Shown here one piece after another: positions 1 to 10,292 of a stretch of DNA of 28,401 bases. The position numbers were made by a program, and so were the translations under genes. The notes below the pieces were generated by a model that saw nothing but the letters and a program-made list of their open reading frames with translations, had not been told where the DNA came from and did not search any database. The number at the start of each line of letters is the position of its first letter. The first letter of the stretch is position 1. Origin of the DNA: JACQXM01 sp964569425 (GTDB lineage: Bacteria; Planctomycetota; Phycisphaerae; UBA1845); the NCBI GenBank assembly GCA_964569425.1, contig CAZMVD010000047.1:1-28401 (forward strand), in the 5' to 3' direction.

Positions 1-60
1 TGGAGTGGGGCGGGGGAGGCGAGGGAAAAGCCACGAAGCCTCGCATGCACGAAGGGAAAC

Positions 61-110
61 GCCGAAAGCCGAAAGCCGAAAGCCGAAAGCCGAAAGGCCG
101 AAAGGCGAAA
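61..110. repeat. GCCGAAA heptamer tandem repeat
   Basis: Five perfect copies of the 7-mer GCCGAAA occupy 61-95, followed by two variant units to 110. The unit length of seven resembles short tandemly repeated repetitive (STRR) sequences known from cyanobacteria. Scattered related units (ACCGAAA, GCCGAAA) recur around 1115-1140. No coding sequence is supported in 1-204. A separate 13-bp direct repeat TTCCCATGCGCCT lies at 134-146 and 152-164. Confidence 0.9.
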
Positions 111-204
111 GGGGATGCCGGTTGGAGAGCCGATTCCCATGCGCCTGCCGGTTCCCATGCGCCTTTCGGTCCCCGGGCGTCCTTGATGACTCTCCCAACT
201 GGCT

Positions 205-543
205 CTAAGCCAACTTGCGTCTTGCGGGTAGAAAGCGGATATCGACGCGTCGATCCAGTGCCGCCGCGATTCGCCGCAGCATGGTAAGCGAGTGCCCTTG
301 GTAGTCGGCGTCCTCCAGCCGGCAGATCACCGACGGGGTCGTGCCGACCAGTTTCGCCAGGGCCGCCTGCGTGAGGCCGGCGCTTTCTCGAAGCGCGTGG
401 ATCTTCAGCGCCACATCGTGGTTCGCCCGCGCTTCCTCCAGTTCGGCCAGGCGCTCCGGCTTCCCCTGGAAGTACCGACGGTGCAGAATCTCGACGGCGT
501 CGGTCGTGCGCTTGCGCTTTGGGGCTGCCTTACGTTTCTTCAT
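205..543 (-). CDS. HTH (XRE) antitoxin, HigA-like
   Basis: This 112-residue protein is the probable antitoxin of a type II toxin-antitoxin pair. It would bind and neutralise the toxin encoded just upstream and bind DNA to repress the operon. Residues about 45-98 form an XRE/Cro-type helix-turn-helix, with the typical LRESAGLTQAALAKLVGT first part and an RLEDADYQGHSL recognition region that is characteristic of HigA2-like antitoxins. The N-terminus is very basic (KKRKAAPKRKR). It starts at an ATG (541-543) inside the last codons of the toxin gene, a 14-bp overlap that implies translational coupling. The order toxin then antitoxin is that of higBA. The assignment to the XRE family is secure; the partner role is inferred from context. 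Confidence 0.88.
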   Translation of the reverse strand: MKKRKAAPKRKRTTDAVEILHRRYFQGKPERLAELEEARANHDVALKIHALRESAGLTQAALAKLVGTTPSVICRLEDADYQGHSLTMLRRIAAALDRRVDIRFLPARRKLA

Positions 544-898
544 GCGTGTGTTCCTTCGGGTTGGCCTCGAATCGCCATTTGCGCTCCAGCGCCTTGTGGA
601 TTTCCTTCGGCGGAACTTCGCGCTCCTTCACCAGCCCGTGCGACAGAACCACGACGGCCTTGCCGTGAAAGAAGTACAATATTCGTAAGTTGCGACCATG
701 AAAGCCGACCCGCAGTTCGTGAATCCCGTCCCGCAGGAAATCTGCCTCCGGGCGCCGAAGCTCGTGCCCCAGGTCGGCGAGCCGCTCGATCCGCACCCGG
801 CACTTGGCCACGGCCTTGGAAGGCAACGAATCGAGCCACTCCAGCAGCGGGACCGTCCCGTCATCCGCGCGGTACAAGAACACCCTGGTCTTCGGCAA
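530..898 (-). CDS. RelE/HigB-superfamily (Gp49-like) toxin
   Basis: A 122-residue protein resembling the phage-derived Gp49-like/HigB branch of the RelE superfamily, whose members are usually ribosome-dependent mRNA interferases. The recognisable core is residues 55-92: LRDGIHELRV, then GRNLRILYFF, then VVLSHGLVKE, with conserved basic residues R63, R69, R72 and K91 in the usual catalytic positions. It is followed by a KEIHKALER helix. The predicted start is TTG (896-898), chosen because an excellent Shine-Dalgarno (GGAAGGAG on the minus strand, 905-912) sits six bases upstream and no in-frame ATG fits. The antitoxin gene overlaps its 3' end by 14 bp. Function is inferred from family and gene order. 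Confidence 0.88.
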   Translation of the reverse strand: MPKTRVFLYRADDGTVPLLEWLDSLPSKAVAKCRVRIERLADLGHELRRPEADFLRDGIHELRVGFHGRNLRILYFFHGKAVVVLSHGLVKEREVPPKEIHKALERKWRFEANPKEHTHEET

Positions 899-912
899 AG
901 GCGTCTCCTTCC

Positions 913-941
913 ATTATTCGCAACATTGCGAAGTTTGTCAA
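913..941 (-). promoter_or_regulatory. TA operon promoter with palindromic operator in the spacer
   Basis: Reading the minus strand, a perfect -35 TTGACA (941-936) is followed after 17 bp by AATAAT (918-913). A perfect inverted repeat TTCGCAA-TG-TTGCGAA (917-932) overlaps the spacer and -10. Binding of the antitoxin or toxin-antitoxin complex there would block RNA polymerase, the classic autoregulation of such operons. A GGAAGGAG ribosome-binding site follows at 912-905. The elements are seen directly; the bound protein is inferred. Confidence 0.85.
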
Positions 942-1082
942 GCAACATATCCCCGAATCGGCCACTTAACCGTCATCTTGACCTGCCGCAAGGTTTCCGG
1001 ACCCTCGCTCGGACCCCCTAATCGCCTGACTCAGCAAAGGAGTCGCGCAGTTCAGGCGCAACTTCGCGGGTGCTGATTCCGG

Positions 1083-1102
1083 CCGGCTGGAAAACCGGTC
1101 CC
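1083..1102. repeat. Dispersed GC hairpin repeat, copy 1
   Basis: The 20-mer here matches 19 of 20 bases of 22470-22489, more than 21 kb away. Its form is CCGG-CTGGAAAA-CCGG followed by TCCC. It is intergenic, between the toxin operon promoter and the pterin dehydratase gene. This copy has a weaker stem than the distal one. Confidence 0.75.
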
Positions 1103-1165
1103 ACCGCGGTGGAAAACCGAAAGCCGGAACGCCGAAAGCCGATGCGGCTGAAAGCCGGTTGCGCT

Positions 1166-1453
1166 TCAGGTAAAGGCGTTGATCGCGCGGGCGAGTTTGA
1201 GGTCGCGCTCGGTGAGACCGCCGGCGTCGTGGGTGGACAGGTCGATGCGCACCCGGTTCCACACGTTGAACCACTCGGGGTGGTGGTTCATCTTCTCGGC
1301 AGCCAGCGCCACGCGGGCCATGAAGCCCCACGCCTCAGTGAAGTCGCGGAAAGCGAACTCGCGGTGCAGTTTGCCTTCGCGCAGCGTCCAGCCCGGCAGC
1401 TCGGCGAGGGCCGCGGTGATTTGCGAATCGGTGAGTTTGGTCGCCGGGGTCAT
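1166..1453 (-). CDS. phhB: 4a-hydroxytetrahydrobiopterin dehydratase (PCD)
   Basis: A 95-residue pterin-4a-carbinolamine dehydratase. The family dehydrates 4a-hydroxytetrahydropterin, recycling the cofactor of aromatic amino acid hydroxylases; in bacteria without such hydroxylases it is sometimes linked to molybdopterin or folate metabolism. The diagnostic motif is present: E53-K-M-N-H57-H58-P59-E-W, an aromatic stretch, then L-S-T-H75-D76 and GGLTERD. The three histidines are the expected active-site residues. Length matches the family. ATG start (1451-1453) is preceded on the minus strand by a perfect AGGAGG eight bases upstream. No hydroxylase gene lies in this window, so the physiological pathway cannot be stated. 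Confidence 0.96.
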   Translation of the reverse strand: MTPATKLTDSQITAALAELPGWTLREGKLHREFAFRDFTEAWGFMARVALAAEKMNHHPEWFNVWNRVRIDLSTHDAGGLTERDLKLARAINAFT

Positions 1454-1529
1454 CTGTGGTTCCTCCTCATTTCAAGGTCCTGGGCGACTGTCACGGTTGT
1501 TTACACGTAGTCTTCGTATCCGAGGACGA

Positions 1530-1648
1530 CCCCCTGTGGTCCCTCTTGGCAAGGGGGACGGGATTGCCTGGACGTTCGACAGGCTGTTTCGCATGGGATG
1601 CCACCCCCTGTGGTCCCCCTTGGCAAGGGGGACGGGATTGCCGGGACG
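1530..1648. repeat. Two 45-bp direct repeats containing CCCCCTTG/CAAGGGGG hairpins
   Basis: Copies at 1530-1574 and 1604-1648 differ at only two positions and start 74 bp apart. Each holds CCCCTGTGGTCCC, then an inverted repeat (CCCCCTTG-G-CAAGGGGG in copy 2; one stem mismatch in copy 1), then GACGGGATTGCC. They fill the gap between phhB and rarD. The form is that of a mobile palindromic intergenic repeat (REP-like); no transposase or terminal T-run is present. The 1454-1745 gap holds no convincing gene. Confidence 0.88.
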
Positions 1649-1745
1649 CTGGTGTACCGGTCAAGAATGGCCGCACCATACCACGAGAACCAGGCGGGCG
1701 GTATCATCCGCACCGGGTACCCAGCCGGGGCAGAGAAACACCTTG

Positions 1746-2708
1746 ATGAAACCGACGATGGAGCCAGTTTCGCCGCCGCGCGCCGATGCCGAGGCGCGGG
1801 TAGGGGTCATCTTCGGGCTGGCGTGTTACGGGTGGTGGGGGCTGGTGCCCATTTACTTCAAGGCGGTGCGGCAGGTGCCGGCGGCGGAGGTGCTGGCGCA
1901 CCGGGTGATCTGGTCGGTGGTGCTGCTGGCGGTGCTGATGCGCATCTACCGGCGGTGGGGGGCGGCGGGAGCGGCGCTGCGGCAGCGGGAAAGCGTGCTG
2001 CTGCTGGCGTGCACGACGGTGCTGATTGCGGCCAACTGGTTCACGTTCATCTGGGCGGTGGCCAACGATCACGTGTTGCAGGCGAGCCTGGGGTATTACA
2101 TCAACCCGCTGGTGAACGTGCTGCTGGGGTTTGTGGTGCTCAAGGAGCGGCTGCGGCGGGCGCAATGGGTGAGCGTGGGGCTGGCGGCGGTGGGGGTGAT
2201 TTACCTCACGGTGCAGCTCGGGGAGTGGCCGATCGTGGCACTCTTCCTGGCGTTTACGTTCGGGTTTTATGGATTGCTGCGGAAGATCGCGCGGGTGGAC
2301 GCGCTGACCGGGCTGACTATCGAGACGGGTTTCCTGCTGCTGCCGGCGCTGGGGTACCTGGCGTATCTGGGGTTCGCGGCGGGTGCAGAGGGATCCGGTT
2401 CGCGGCTTGTGTTCGGTAACCACTCGCGGGCGATGGATGCGCTGCTGATGCTGGGCGGGGTGATCACGGCGGTGCCGCTGCTCTGGTTTGCGAATGCGGC
2501 GCGGCGGCTGCGACTGGCGACGATCGGGTTTCTGCAATACATCGCGCCGAGCGTACAGTTTCTTCTGGCGGTGGCGGTGTACGGCGAGCGGTTCACCGCG
2601 GCGCACCTGGTGAGTTTCGTGTGCATCTGGACGGCGCTGGCGATTTACACGGCGGACGCGTGGCGGGAGTCGACGAGGAAGGCGAGAGGCGAGTGGCGAG
2701 AGGCGTGA
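1746..2708 (+). CDS. rarD: RarD-type EamA/DMT transporter
   Basis: A 320-residue inner-membrane protein of the drug/metabolite transporter superfamily, with about ten hydrophobic helices. The start (GLACYGWWGLVPIYFKAV, then EVLAHRVIWS) closely follows the RarD signature seen in E. coli RarD. The substrate of RarD proteins is not established despite the name chloramphenicol-sensitive protein. I use the ATG at 1746; the next ATG at 1758 is also possible, and neither has a strong ribosome-binding site. The longer in-frame opening from 1179 runs antisense through phhB and is rejected. The last codons and the stop are made of GGCGAGA-type heptamer repeats (2681-2708), so the charged C-terminal tail is probably repeat-derived. 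Confidence 0.93.
   Translation: MKPTMEPVSPPRADAEARVGVIFGLACYGWWGLVPIYFKAVRQVPAAEVLAHRVIWSVVLLAVLMRIYRRWGAAGAALRQRESVLLLACTTVLIAANWFTFIWAVANDHVLQASLGYYINPLVNVLLGFVVLKERLRRAQWVSVGLAAVGVIYLTVQLGEWPIVALFLAFTFGFYGLLRKIARVDALTGLTIETGFLLLPALGYLAYLGFAAGAEGSGSRLVFGNHSRAMDALLMLGGVITAVPLLWFANAARRLRLATIGFLQYIAPSVQFLLAVAVYGERFTAAHLVSFVCIWTALAIYTADAWRESTRKARGEWREA
2681..2708 (+). repeat. GGCGAGW heptamer tandem repeat forming the rarD stop
   Basis: Four consecutive 7-mers, GGCGAGA, GGCGAGT, GGCGAGA and GGCGTGA, run exactly to the final base of rarD. The last unit contributes its TGA stop. It is one of four heptamer-periodic repeats in the window. Confidence 0.88.
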
Positions 2709-2769
2709 GGAATCCGAGGTCCGTGCAACGGGCCCTGCAATAAAGATTGGAGACCGTGGCGGGGCGGCG

Positions 2770-5808
<3,039 letters not shown>

Positions 5809-6011
5809 GTTTACTGGTCCCCGGACGCCTTCTGTGGTCCTGGGTGTTTACTGTCCCTTTACAGGTGACGGTCGGTACTATCGACCATTGCCGGCGAATG
5901 CTTCATACTGCCCCAAGGTTTACGCCGCCGGTTCCCCCGTGGTTGTGCGGCGATTTAGCAGTAGCTCCCGATTGTGTCAAACCGATCTCAGAATCATCTA
6001 TGCCGTACCCG

Positions 6012-6039
6012 TTGATTTTCGGCACGATTCGCCTATACT
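6012..6039 (+). promoter_or_regulatory. Sigma-70-like promoter for the SurA/PpiD-like gene
   Basis: TTGATT at 6012-6017 and TATACT at 6034-6039 are separated by 16 bp. They lie about 57 bp before the ATG at 6096, which has AAAGGA (6079-6084) as its ribosome-binding site. The surrounding 5809-6095 divergent gap is noticeably more AT-rich than the genes and holds no other feature I can support. Confidence 0.7.
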
Positions 6040-6095
6040 TGGACCCTTTGCCCGCTGAATCCCTAAGTATCGACTAATAAAGGACTTACGGCATC

Positions 6096-7967
6096 ATGCT
6101 CAAGCTTCTGCGCAAGCACAACAAGACGTTGCTGGCCATTTTTATGTGCCTGCTGATGATTGTCTTCATCGGCGGCAGCGCTTTGGAGAGCTTTCTATCT
6201 CCCAATCCCAATCAAGTGGTAGCGCGGAGCAGCCTGGGCGACATCGGCACGCTCGACCAGCAGCAGGCGATGGGGTTCACTCGGATTCTTGAGTCGCTGG
6301 GGTTTTCGTGGACGCGGCCGGTAGCCGGTGCCGAGAAGCCGATCGACGTGGTGGATTGGATCCTGCTGACGCGGGAGGCGGCGCGCTTTCAGATCAAGCC
6401 GGGAGCCGCGTCATCCAAGGCCGTCTTTGGAGAAACGGGCGATGAGATTCTGCGGAACATGTCCTTGCGCATCAGGGTACGTCCGGCGCATATTCTCGGG
6501 GCCCTGAGCGAGTATCGCGCCATCCAGATGATGGGGCAGGCGGTGTCTTCGGCGGCGCTACCCAGCGCGGCGGAAGTCCGGGCTATTGCCGCTGACATTC
6601 TGCAAAAGGTGAAGGTCAACGCGGTGGTGATCCCGGCCGAGCCCTTTGTGGATGAGTCGGCGACGTTTTCCGACGCGGAGATCGAGGCCCAGTGGGAGCC
6701 CTACAAGGACCGGGTCAAGGGCGAGGGATTGAACTTCGGATATTTTCTACCGCACCGTCTCACGGTGGAGTTTGTTCGAGTCGAGCATGAGAAGATTGTT
6801 GAGTCGATCGGGGTTCCCAATCTGGAGAAGAAGGCGCGGAAGTACTACGACGATAACCTCAGCGAATTCAGGAACCCCACTCCACCGCCGCCGGTCGAAG
6901 GCGCTGAACCGCCATCGCCCTATCTGCCCTGGGAGCAAGTGAAGGACCAGGCGATGGACGCGGTTCGCAAGAAGGCGGCCGTCGAGGCCGCGGGGCGAAT
7001 TGCCGACTTTATCGTGCAAGCCGCGGCGGAACCCTTCCTGGACGTGCCGCGCGGTGAGGACGGCTACAAGCCGGCGCCGATTTCGATCACGATGAGCGGC
7101 TATTACGACAGGCTGATTGCCCAGATGCCGCCGGCCATTCAGTTTCCCGATGCCGTGAAGAGCGGGTACACGACGGCGTTCACGTTGGAGACGGCGGAGG
7201 AAATCCCGGGCATCGGGGAGGCGATCTATCAATCGCCCACGGGACAGATTCTCAACCTGGGGACGTTGGCGTTCCGCAATCAGGGGGTGGTTCCCAAGGT
7301 TCCGGAGGAAGCGGGCGCCGGTCGGGTTGATTTTCTCTCCCTGCACCAGACGTGCGCGTTTCCCCTGACGGATACCAAGGGCAATGTGTATGTGTTTCGC
7401 GTCAACCGCGTGCTGGATGGGCGCCCGTCGGTGGTTGCGGGCGAGGCACGCGACATGGTGATCAAAGATCTTCAGTTGTTGCAGGCGATGAAAGCGGCGA
7501 AGGAGCGCGCGGAAGGTCTTCACAGTTACGCGATCGACACCGGGCTGCAGGAGGCGTTTGAGTATGACGACGTGCTTGCCGAACTGCGGGAAAGCCCCGC
7601 GGGAGCGGCGATCGGCTATTTTACCTCTCCGATGGTGTCGCGCCTGCAATTGTACCAGCTCGCGATGGGCCGCAGTGCGGAGGTATGGGCGGGGCCGGGA
7701 ATCGGCAATGTTCCACAGGAGCTTGTGGATCGGTGGTTCATGCTGGAGTATGCGGATGACAAGATCCGCGTGCAGGAAATCCCCGACCGGGCGGTGGTCC
7801 TGGTCGTAGAATGGGTCGAGACGCATGAGGCGCGGGAAGATGAATTCGAAGGGATCCGCGAACAGGTGACCACGCAGATCACCAACCAGCGCATGCGCCA
7901 GGCGGTGAACAACTGGCTCGACCCGGAGAAGATCCGCGCCCGCAATGCCTTTGAATTAGCCCGGTAG
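6096..7967 (+). CDS. Membrane-anchored SurA/PpiD-like periplasmic foldase
   Basis: A 623-residue protein with a short basic N-terminus (MLKLLRKHNK) and one transmembrane segment at about residues 11-31, so it is probably anchored in the inner membrane with the bulk in the periplasm. The arrangement, plus the long helical charged region that follows, resembles SurA_N/PpiD chaperones that help outer-membrane or secreted proteins fold. I cannot see a confident parvulin peptidyl-prolyl isomerase motif, so it may act as a chaperone only. A proline-rich loop (TPPPPVEGAEPP) lies near residue 265-275. Start, promoter and ribosome-binding site are consistent. The family call is moderate: architecture rather than strong sequence motifs. 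Confidence 0.7.
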   Translation: MLKLLRKHNKTLLAIFMCLLMIVFIGGSALESFLSPNPNQVVARSSLGDIGTLDQQQAMGFTRILESLGFSWTRPVAGAEKPIDVVDWILLTREAARFQIKPGAASSKAVFGETGDEILRNMSLRIRVRPAHILGALSEYRAIQMMGQAVSSAALPSAAEVRAIAADILQKVKVNAVVIPAEPFVDESATFSDAEIEAQWEPYKDRVKGEGLNFGYFLPHRLTVEFVRVEHEKIVESIGVPNLEKKARKYYDDNLSEFRNPTPPPPVEGAEPPSPYLPWEQVKDQAMDAVRKKAAVEAAGRIADFIVQAAAEPFLDVPRGEDGYKPAPISITMSGYYDRLIAQMPPAIQFPDAVKSGYTTAFTLETAEEIPGIGEAIYQSPTGQILNLGTLAFRNQGVVPKVPEEAGAGRVDFLSLHQTCAFPLTDTKGNVYVFRVNRVLDGRPSVVAGEARDMVIKDLQLLQAMKAAKERAEGLHSYAIDTGLQEAFEYDDVLAELRESPAGAAIGYFTSPMVSRLQLYQLAMGRSAEVWAGPGIGNVPQELVDRWFMLEYADDKIRVQEIPDRAVVLVVEWVETHEAREDEFEGIREQVTTQITNQRMRQAVNNWLDPEKIRARNAFELAR

Positions 7968-8048
7968 CCACCCGGCGGCGCATGGGGCGGCGGGTTTCCG
8001 GCGGGAGGCGCTCCGCCCGTTCCCTCGGCGTCGGCTGGAGCAGGCGCT

Positions 8049-9398
8049 ATGCCATTGCCCGAACCGCAATTGTCGGCGCCTTCGGCACGCGTGCACCCGC
8101 CGGCGCAGGCCCGATGCGGTGAAAGCGGCGCGGTCGCGCCCCCCGATCTTGATCGCAAGCCCAGTCGCATTGAATCTGTTTGTGTGGACGGCGGAGTCTG
8201 GCTGGTGCGCGAAGGGTATCGCGACGCGCTGCTCGGTGACAAAGCGCCGGACTGGTATGCACCGGGCGCGTCGGCGGGTCTGGAGCTGGTCAAGCGCGGC
8301 CACGGACGGTCGACCTGGCGCGTGGCTTTGCATGGCGCGGCGCTCTACTCCAAGCTGCACGAGGTCCGGGGGCTGGCGGCGCGTGTTCTGCGACGGCTGC
8401 GGATCGACCGGGCGCGGCGTGAGTTTGAGGCCACGTTGGCCGCCGAGCGGCGCGGGGTGGCGGTCATTCGCGCTGTGGCCTATGGGCGGGGGCGCGGGGC
8501 GAGCGTTTTCATTTCGGAAGAGGCGGCGGGGGCGGAGCCGCTGGCGGCGGTCTGGGCGCGTGAGGTGAGCGCGGCGGCGGGTGTGCGAAGGCGCCACGCG
8601 GCCCGTGGGTTAATTGAGTACGTTGCCGCCCTGTTCGCCGCGGCGCACGACAAGGGCTTTGCCCATCGCGACAATCATCCCGGCAACATCCTGGCTGCGC
8701 GGCGGGCGGACGGTTCGTGGAGCGTTTGTTTTGCCGACGTACACGGTTCCCGGCTGCGCGGCGGGCCGCTGACGATGAGTGACACTTATGTGGCATTGGC
8801 TCAGCTCGATCAATACTTTCAGCGCGTGGCGACACGGAGCGAGCGGCTGCGCTTCTGGCGGGCCTATTGGGCGGGGCGCGGCGCGGCGGACGGGCGTTCG
8901 AGCGGTGACGACCGCCCGGCGCTGGCGGCGTTGAGGATGGCACGGCAGCGGCACGCGCAGCAACTGGCGGCGCAGCGCGACCGGCGGTTGAAGGGCGGCA
9001 ACGCCTATTTCGCGCGACTGGAACTGGAGGGTGGGTGGCGGGCGACGGTGGTGCTCCGCCCGGGACGGCGGCACGTGTTCGCGGAGCCGGATACGCCGGA
9101 CCGCACGGTGGGCCAATGGCAGGCACTGCTGCGCGGCGCGGTTTTGCGGGGAGAATCGGCGGAAGTTGCGGGGCAGGGCGAGGTGATATTCGAAGAGATG
9201 GTGGCCGAGGGTTGGATGCAGCGGATGATGTGGAGGGTGTACGGCTCGCCTTGCCGAAGGGCATTTGAGACCTGTCACCGGGCGCGACATCGGGACCAGC
9301 CGGCTGAGTTGGTCTTGGGATATGTGGAGCACCGCCGCGGCTGGGGGGTCGATCGGGCGATAATGATTCGGGTACGAGGCACGGACCTTCGGGCCTGA
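8049..9398 (+). CDS. WaaP/InaA-like LPS kinase with a second truncated kinase lobe
   Basis: A 449-residue kinase-fold protein of the Kdo/WaaP (lipopolysaccharide kinase) family, which phosphorylates sugars of the LPS core. The first domain is complete: ATP-binding lysine K102 (YSKLH), catalytic loop HRDNHPGN at 206-213, and the metal-binding aspartate D230 (FADVHG, in place of DFG). Residues about 315-445 look like the start of a second kinase of the same kind (SPCRRAFETCHRARHR, then VLGYVEHRRGW and a hydrophobic strand), but the protein stops before any second catalytic loop. The ATG has GGAG about 10 bases upstream. Substrate is not determined; a protein kinase role cannot be excluded. Confidence 0.8.
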   Translation: MPLPEPQLSAPSARVHPPAQARCGESGAVAPPDLDRKPSRIESVCVDGGVWLVREGYRDALLGDKAPDWYAPGASAGLELVKRGHGRSTWRVALHGAALYSKLHEVRGLAARVLRRLRIDRARREFEATLAAERRGVAVIRAVAYGRGRGASVFISEEAAGAEPLAAVWAREVSAAAGVRRRHAARGLIEYVAALFAAAHDKGFAHRDNHPGNILAARRADGSWSVCFADVHGSRLRGGPLTMSDTYVALAQLDQYFQRVATRSERLRFWRAYWAGRGAADGRSSGDDRPALAALRMARQRHAQQLAAQRDRRLKGGNAYFARLELEGGWRATVVLRPGRRHVFAEPDTPDRTVGQWQALLRGAVLRGESAEVAGQGEVIFEEMVAEGWMQRMMWRVYGSPCRRAFETCHRARHRDQPAELVLGYVEHRRGWGVDRAIMIRVRGTDLRA

Positions 9399-9473
9399 GT
9401 TTTTGCTCCGTTAACGGCGCCGGGCCGCTTGCCGAACATGGTCGCGCGCGAACAGTCAATGTTGCCCAACAGA

Positions 9474-10007
9474 ATGATGAATCCGACCCCCAAAACACGA
9501 ATCGAAATCGTCCGGGGCGATATCACGAAGGAGCGCGTCGACGCGATCGTGAACGCTGCCAATGAATCCTTGCTGGGCGGCGGGGGGGTGGATGGCGCCA
9601 TCCATCGTGCGGCCGGGCCCGCACTGTTGGAGGAGTGTCGGAAACTGGGCGGCTGCCCGACCGGGGAGGCGCGGCTGACTCGCGGCTATCAGTTGCCGGC
9701 GCGTCTGGTCATCCATACGGTCGGGCCGGTATGGCGCGGCGGCCAAAGCGGCGAGGCGGAGCTGCTGGCCGCATGTTACCGGTCCTCGTTGGCACTGGCG
9801 CGCGAAAACGACGTCGAGACCATGGCCTTTCCTGCCATCAGTTGCGGCGTTTTCGGTTATCCGCTGCGCGACGCGGCGGTCGTTTCCCTGTCTGCGGTGG
9901 CAGAGGAACTTCGACTGCACGGCTTTCCGCGGATTGTCCGTTGGGTGATGTTCGACGCGAGTGCGTTCGAGGTCTGGGTCAACGCATGGTCGCAACTGGG
10001 GTTGTAG
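9474..10007 (+). CDS. ymdB: Macro-domain protein, O-acetyl-ADP-ribose deacetylase-like
   Basis: A macro domain of about 177 residues, matching YmdB-type enzymes that hydrolyse O-acetyl-ADP-ribose and can remove ADP-ribose from proteins. The ADP-ribose-binding signatures are clear: RGDITKERVDAIVNAANE, GGGGVDGAIHRAAGP, HTVGPVWRGG and FPAISCGVFGYP. The open frame extends back to 9429 with several possible starts (TTG 9429, ATG 9438, 9459, 9474, 9477). I favour 9474/9477 because homologues begin just before the KTRIEIVRGDIT strand; no start has a good ribosome-binding site. It follows the kinase gene closely on the same strand. Confidence 0.92.
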   Translation: MMNPTPKTRIEIVRGDITKERVDAIVNAANESLLGGGGVDGAIHRAAGPALLEECRKLGGCPTGEARLTRGYQLPARLVIHTVGPVWRGGQSGEAELLAACYRSSLALARENDVETMAFPAISCGVFGYPLRDAAVVSLSAVAEELRLHGFPRIVRWVMFDASAFEVWVNAWSQLGL

Positions 10008-10078
10008 AAGCTGAAAACCCGCCGAGTTCGATTCACGCAGGACAACGGCCTGCACCAGCATGCCAGCATCGACTTATC

Positions 10079-10107
10079 TTGACAGGCTATTTAAGCTTCC
10101 CAACAAT
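10079..10107 (+). promoter_or_regulatory. Possible promoter for the subtilase gene
   Basis: A consensus TTGACA (10079-10084) is followed after 17 bp by a weak AACAAT (10102-10107). This would give a leader of roughly 180 bases before the ATG at 10293. The poor -10 keeps confidence low. The 10008-10292 gap holds no gene I can support. Confidence 0.4.
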
Positions 10108-10292
10108 GCTGATCATGGGCGTGCCGGGGTGGTGGGGAGTCGCGGTATGCCTTCCGGGGGGGGGTGCATCGATTGCCCGGCCGGTCTCGGCGCCCAATTT
10201 CGGTCGTCAGGAGCTAAGCGGCCGCCAGAGATTCCTCGTCGTCGCCGCGAAGCTCCGGCACGGCGCGTCGTGAACGGAAAGGTTCTTTTCTG

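Noticed and set aside
61..164. CRISPR-like array
   Set aside because: Units are only 7 bases without spacers, and no cas genes are present.
1500..1650. Insertion-sequence ends
   Set aside because: The repeats are direct, not inverted, and no transposase lies between or beside them.
1179..1745. Longer N-terminus for the RarD transporter
   Set aside because: The extension runs antisense through phhB and the intergenic repeats; RarD homologues begin at about the ATG at 1746.
10030..10060. Possible tRNA (GTTCGATTC-like string)
   Set aside because: No acceptor stem, D-arm or anticodon arm can be folded around it.
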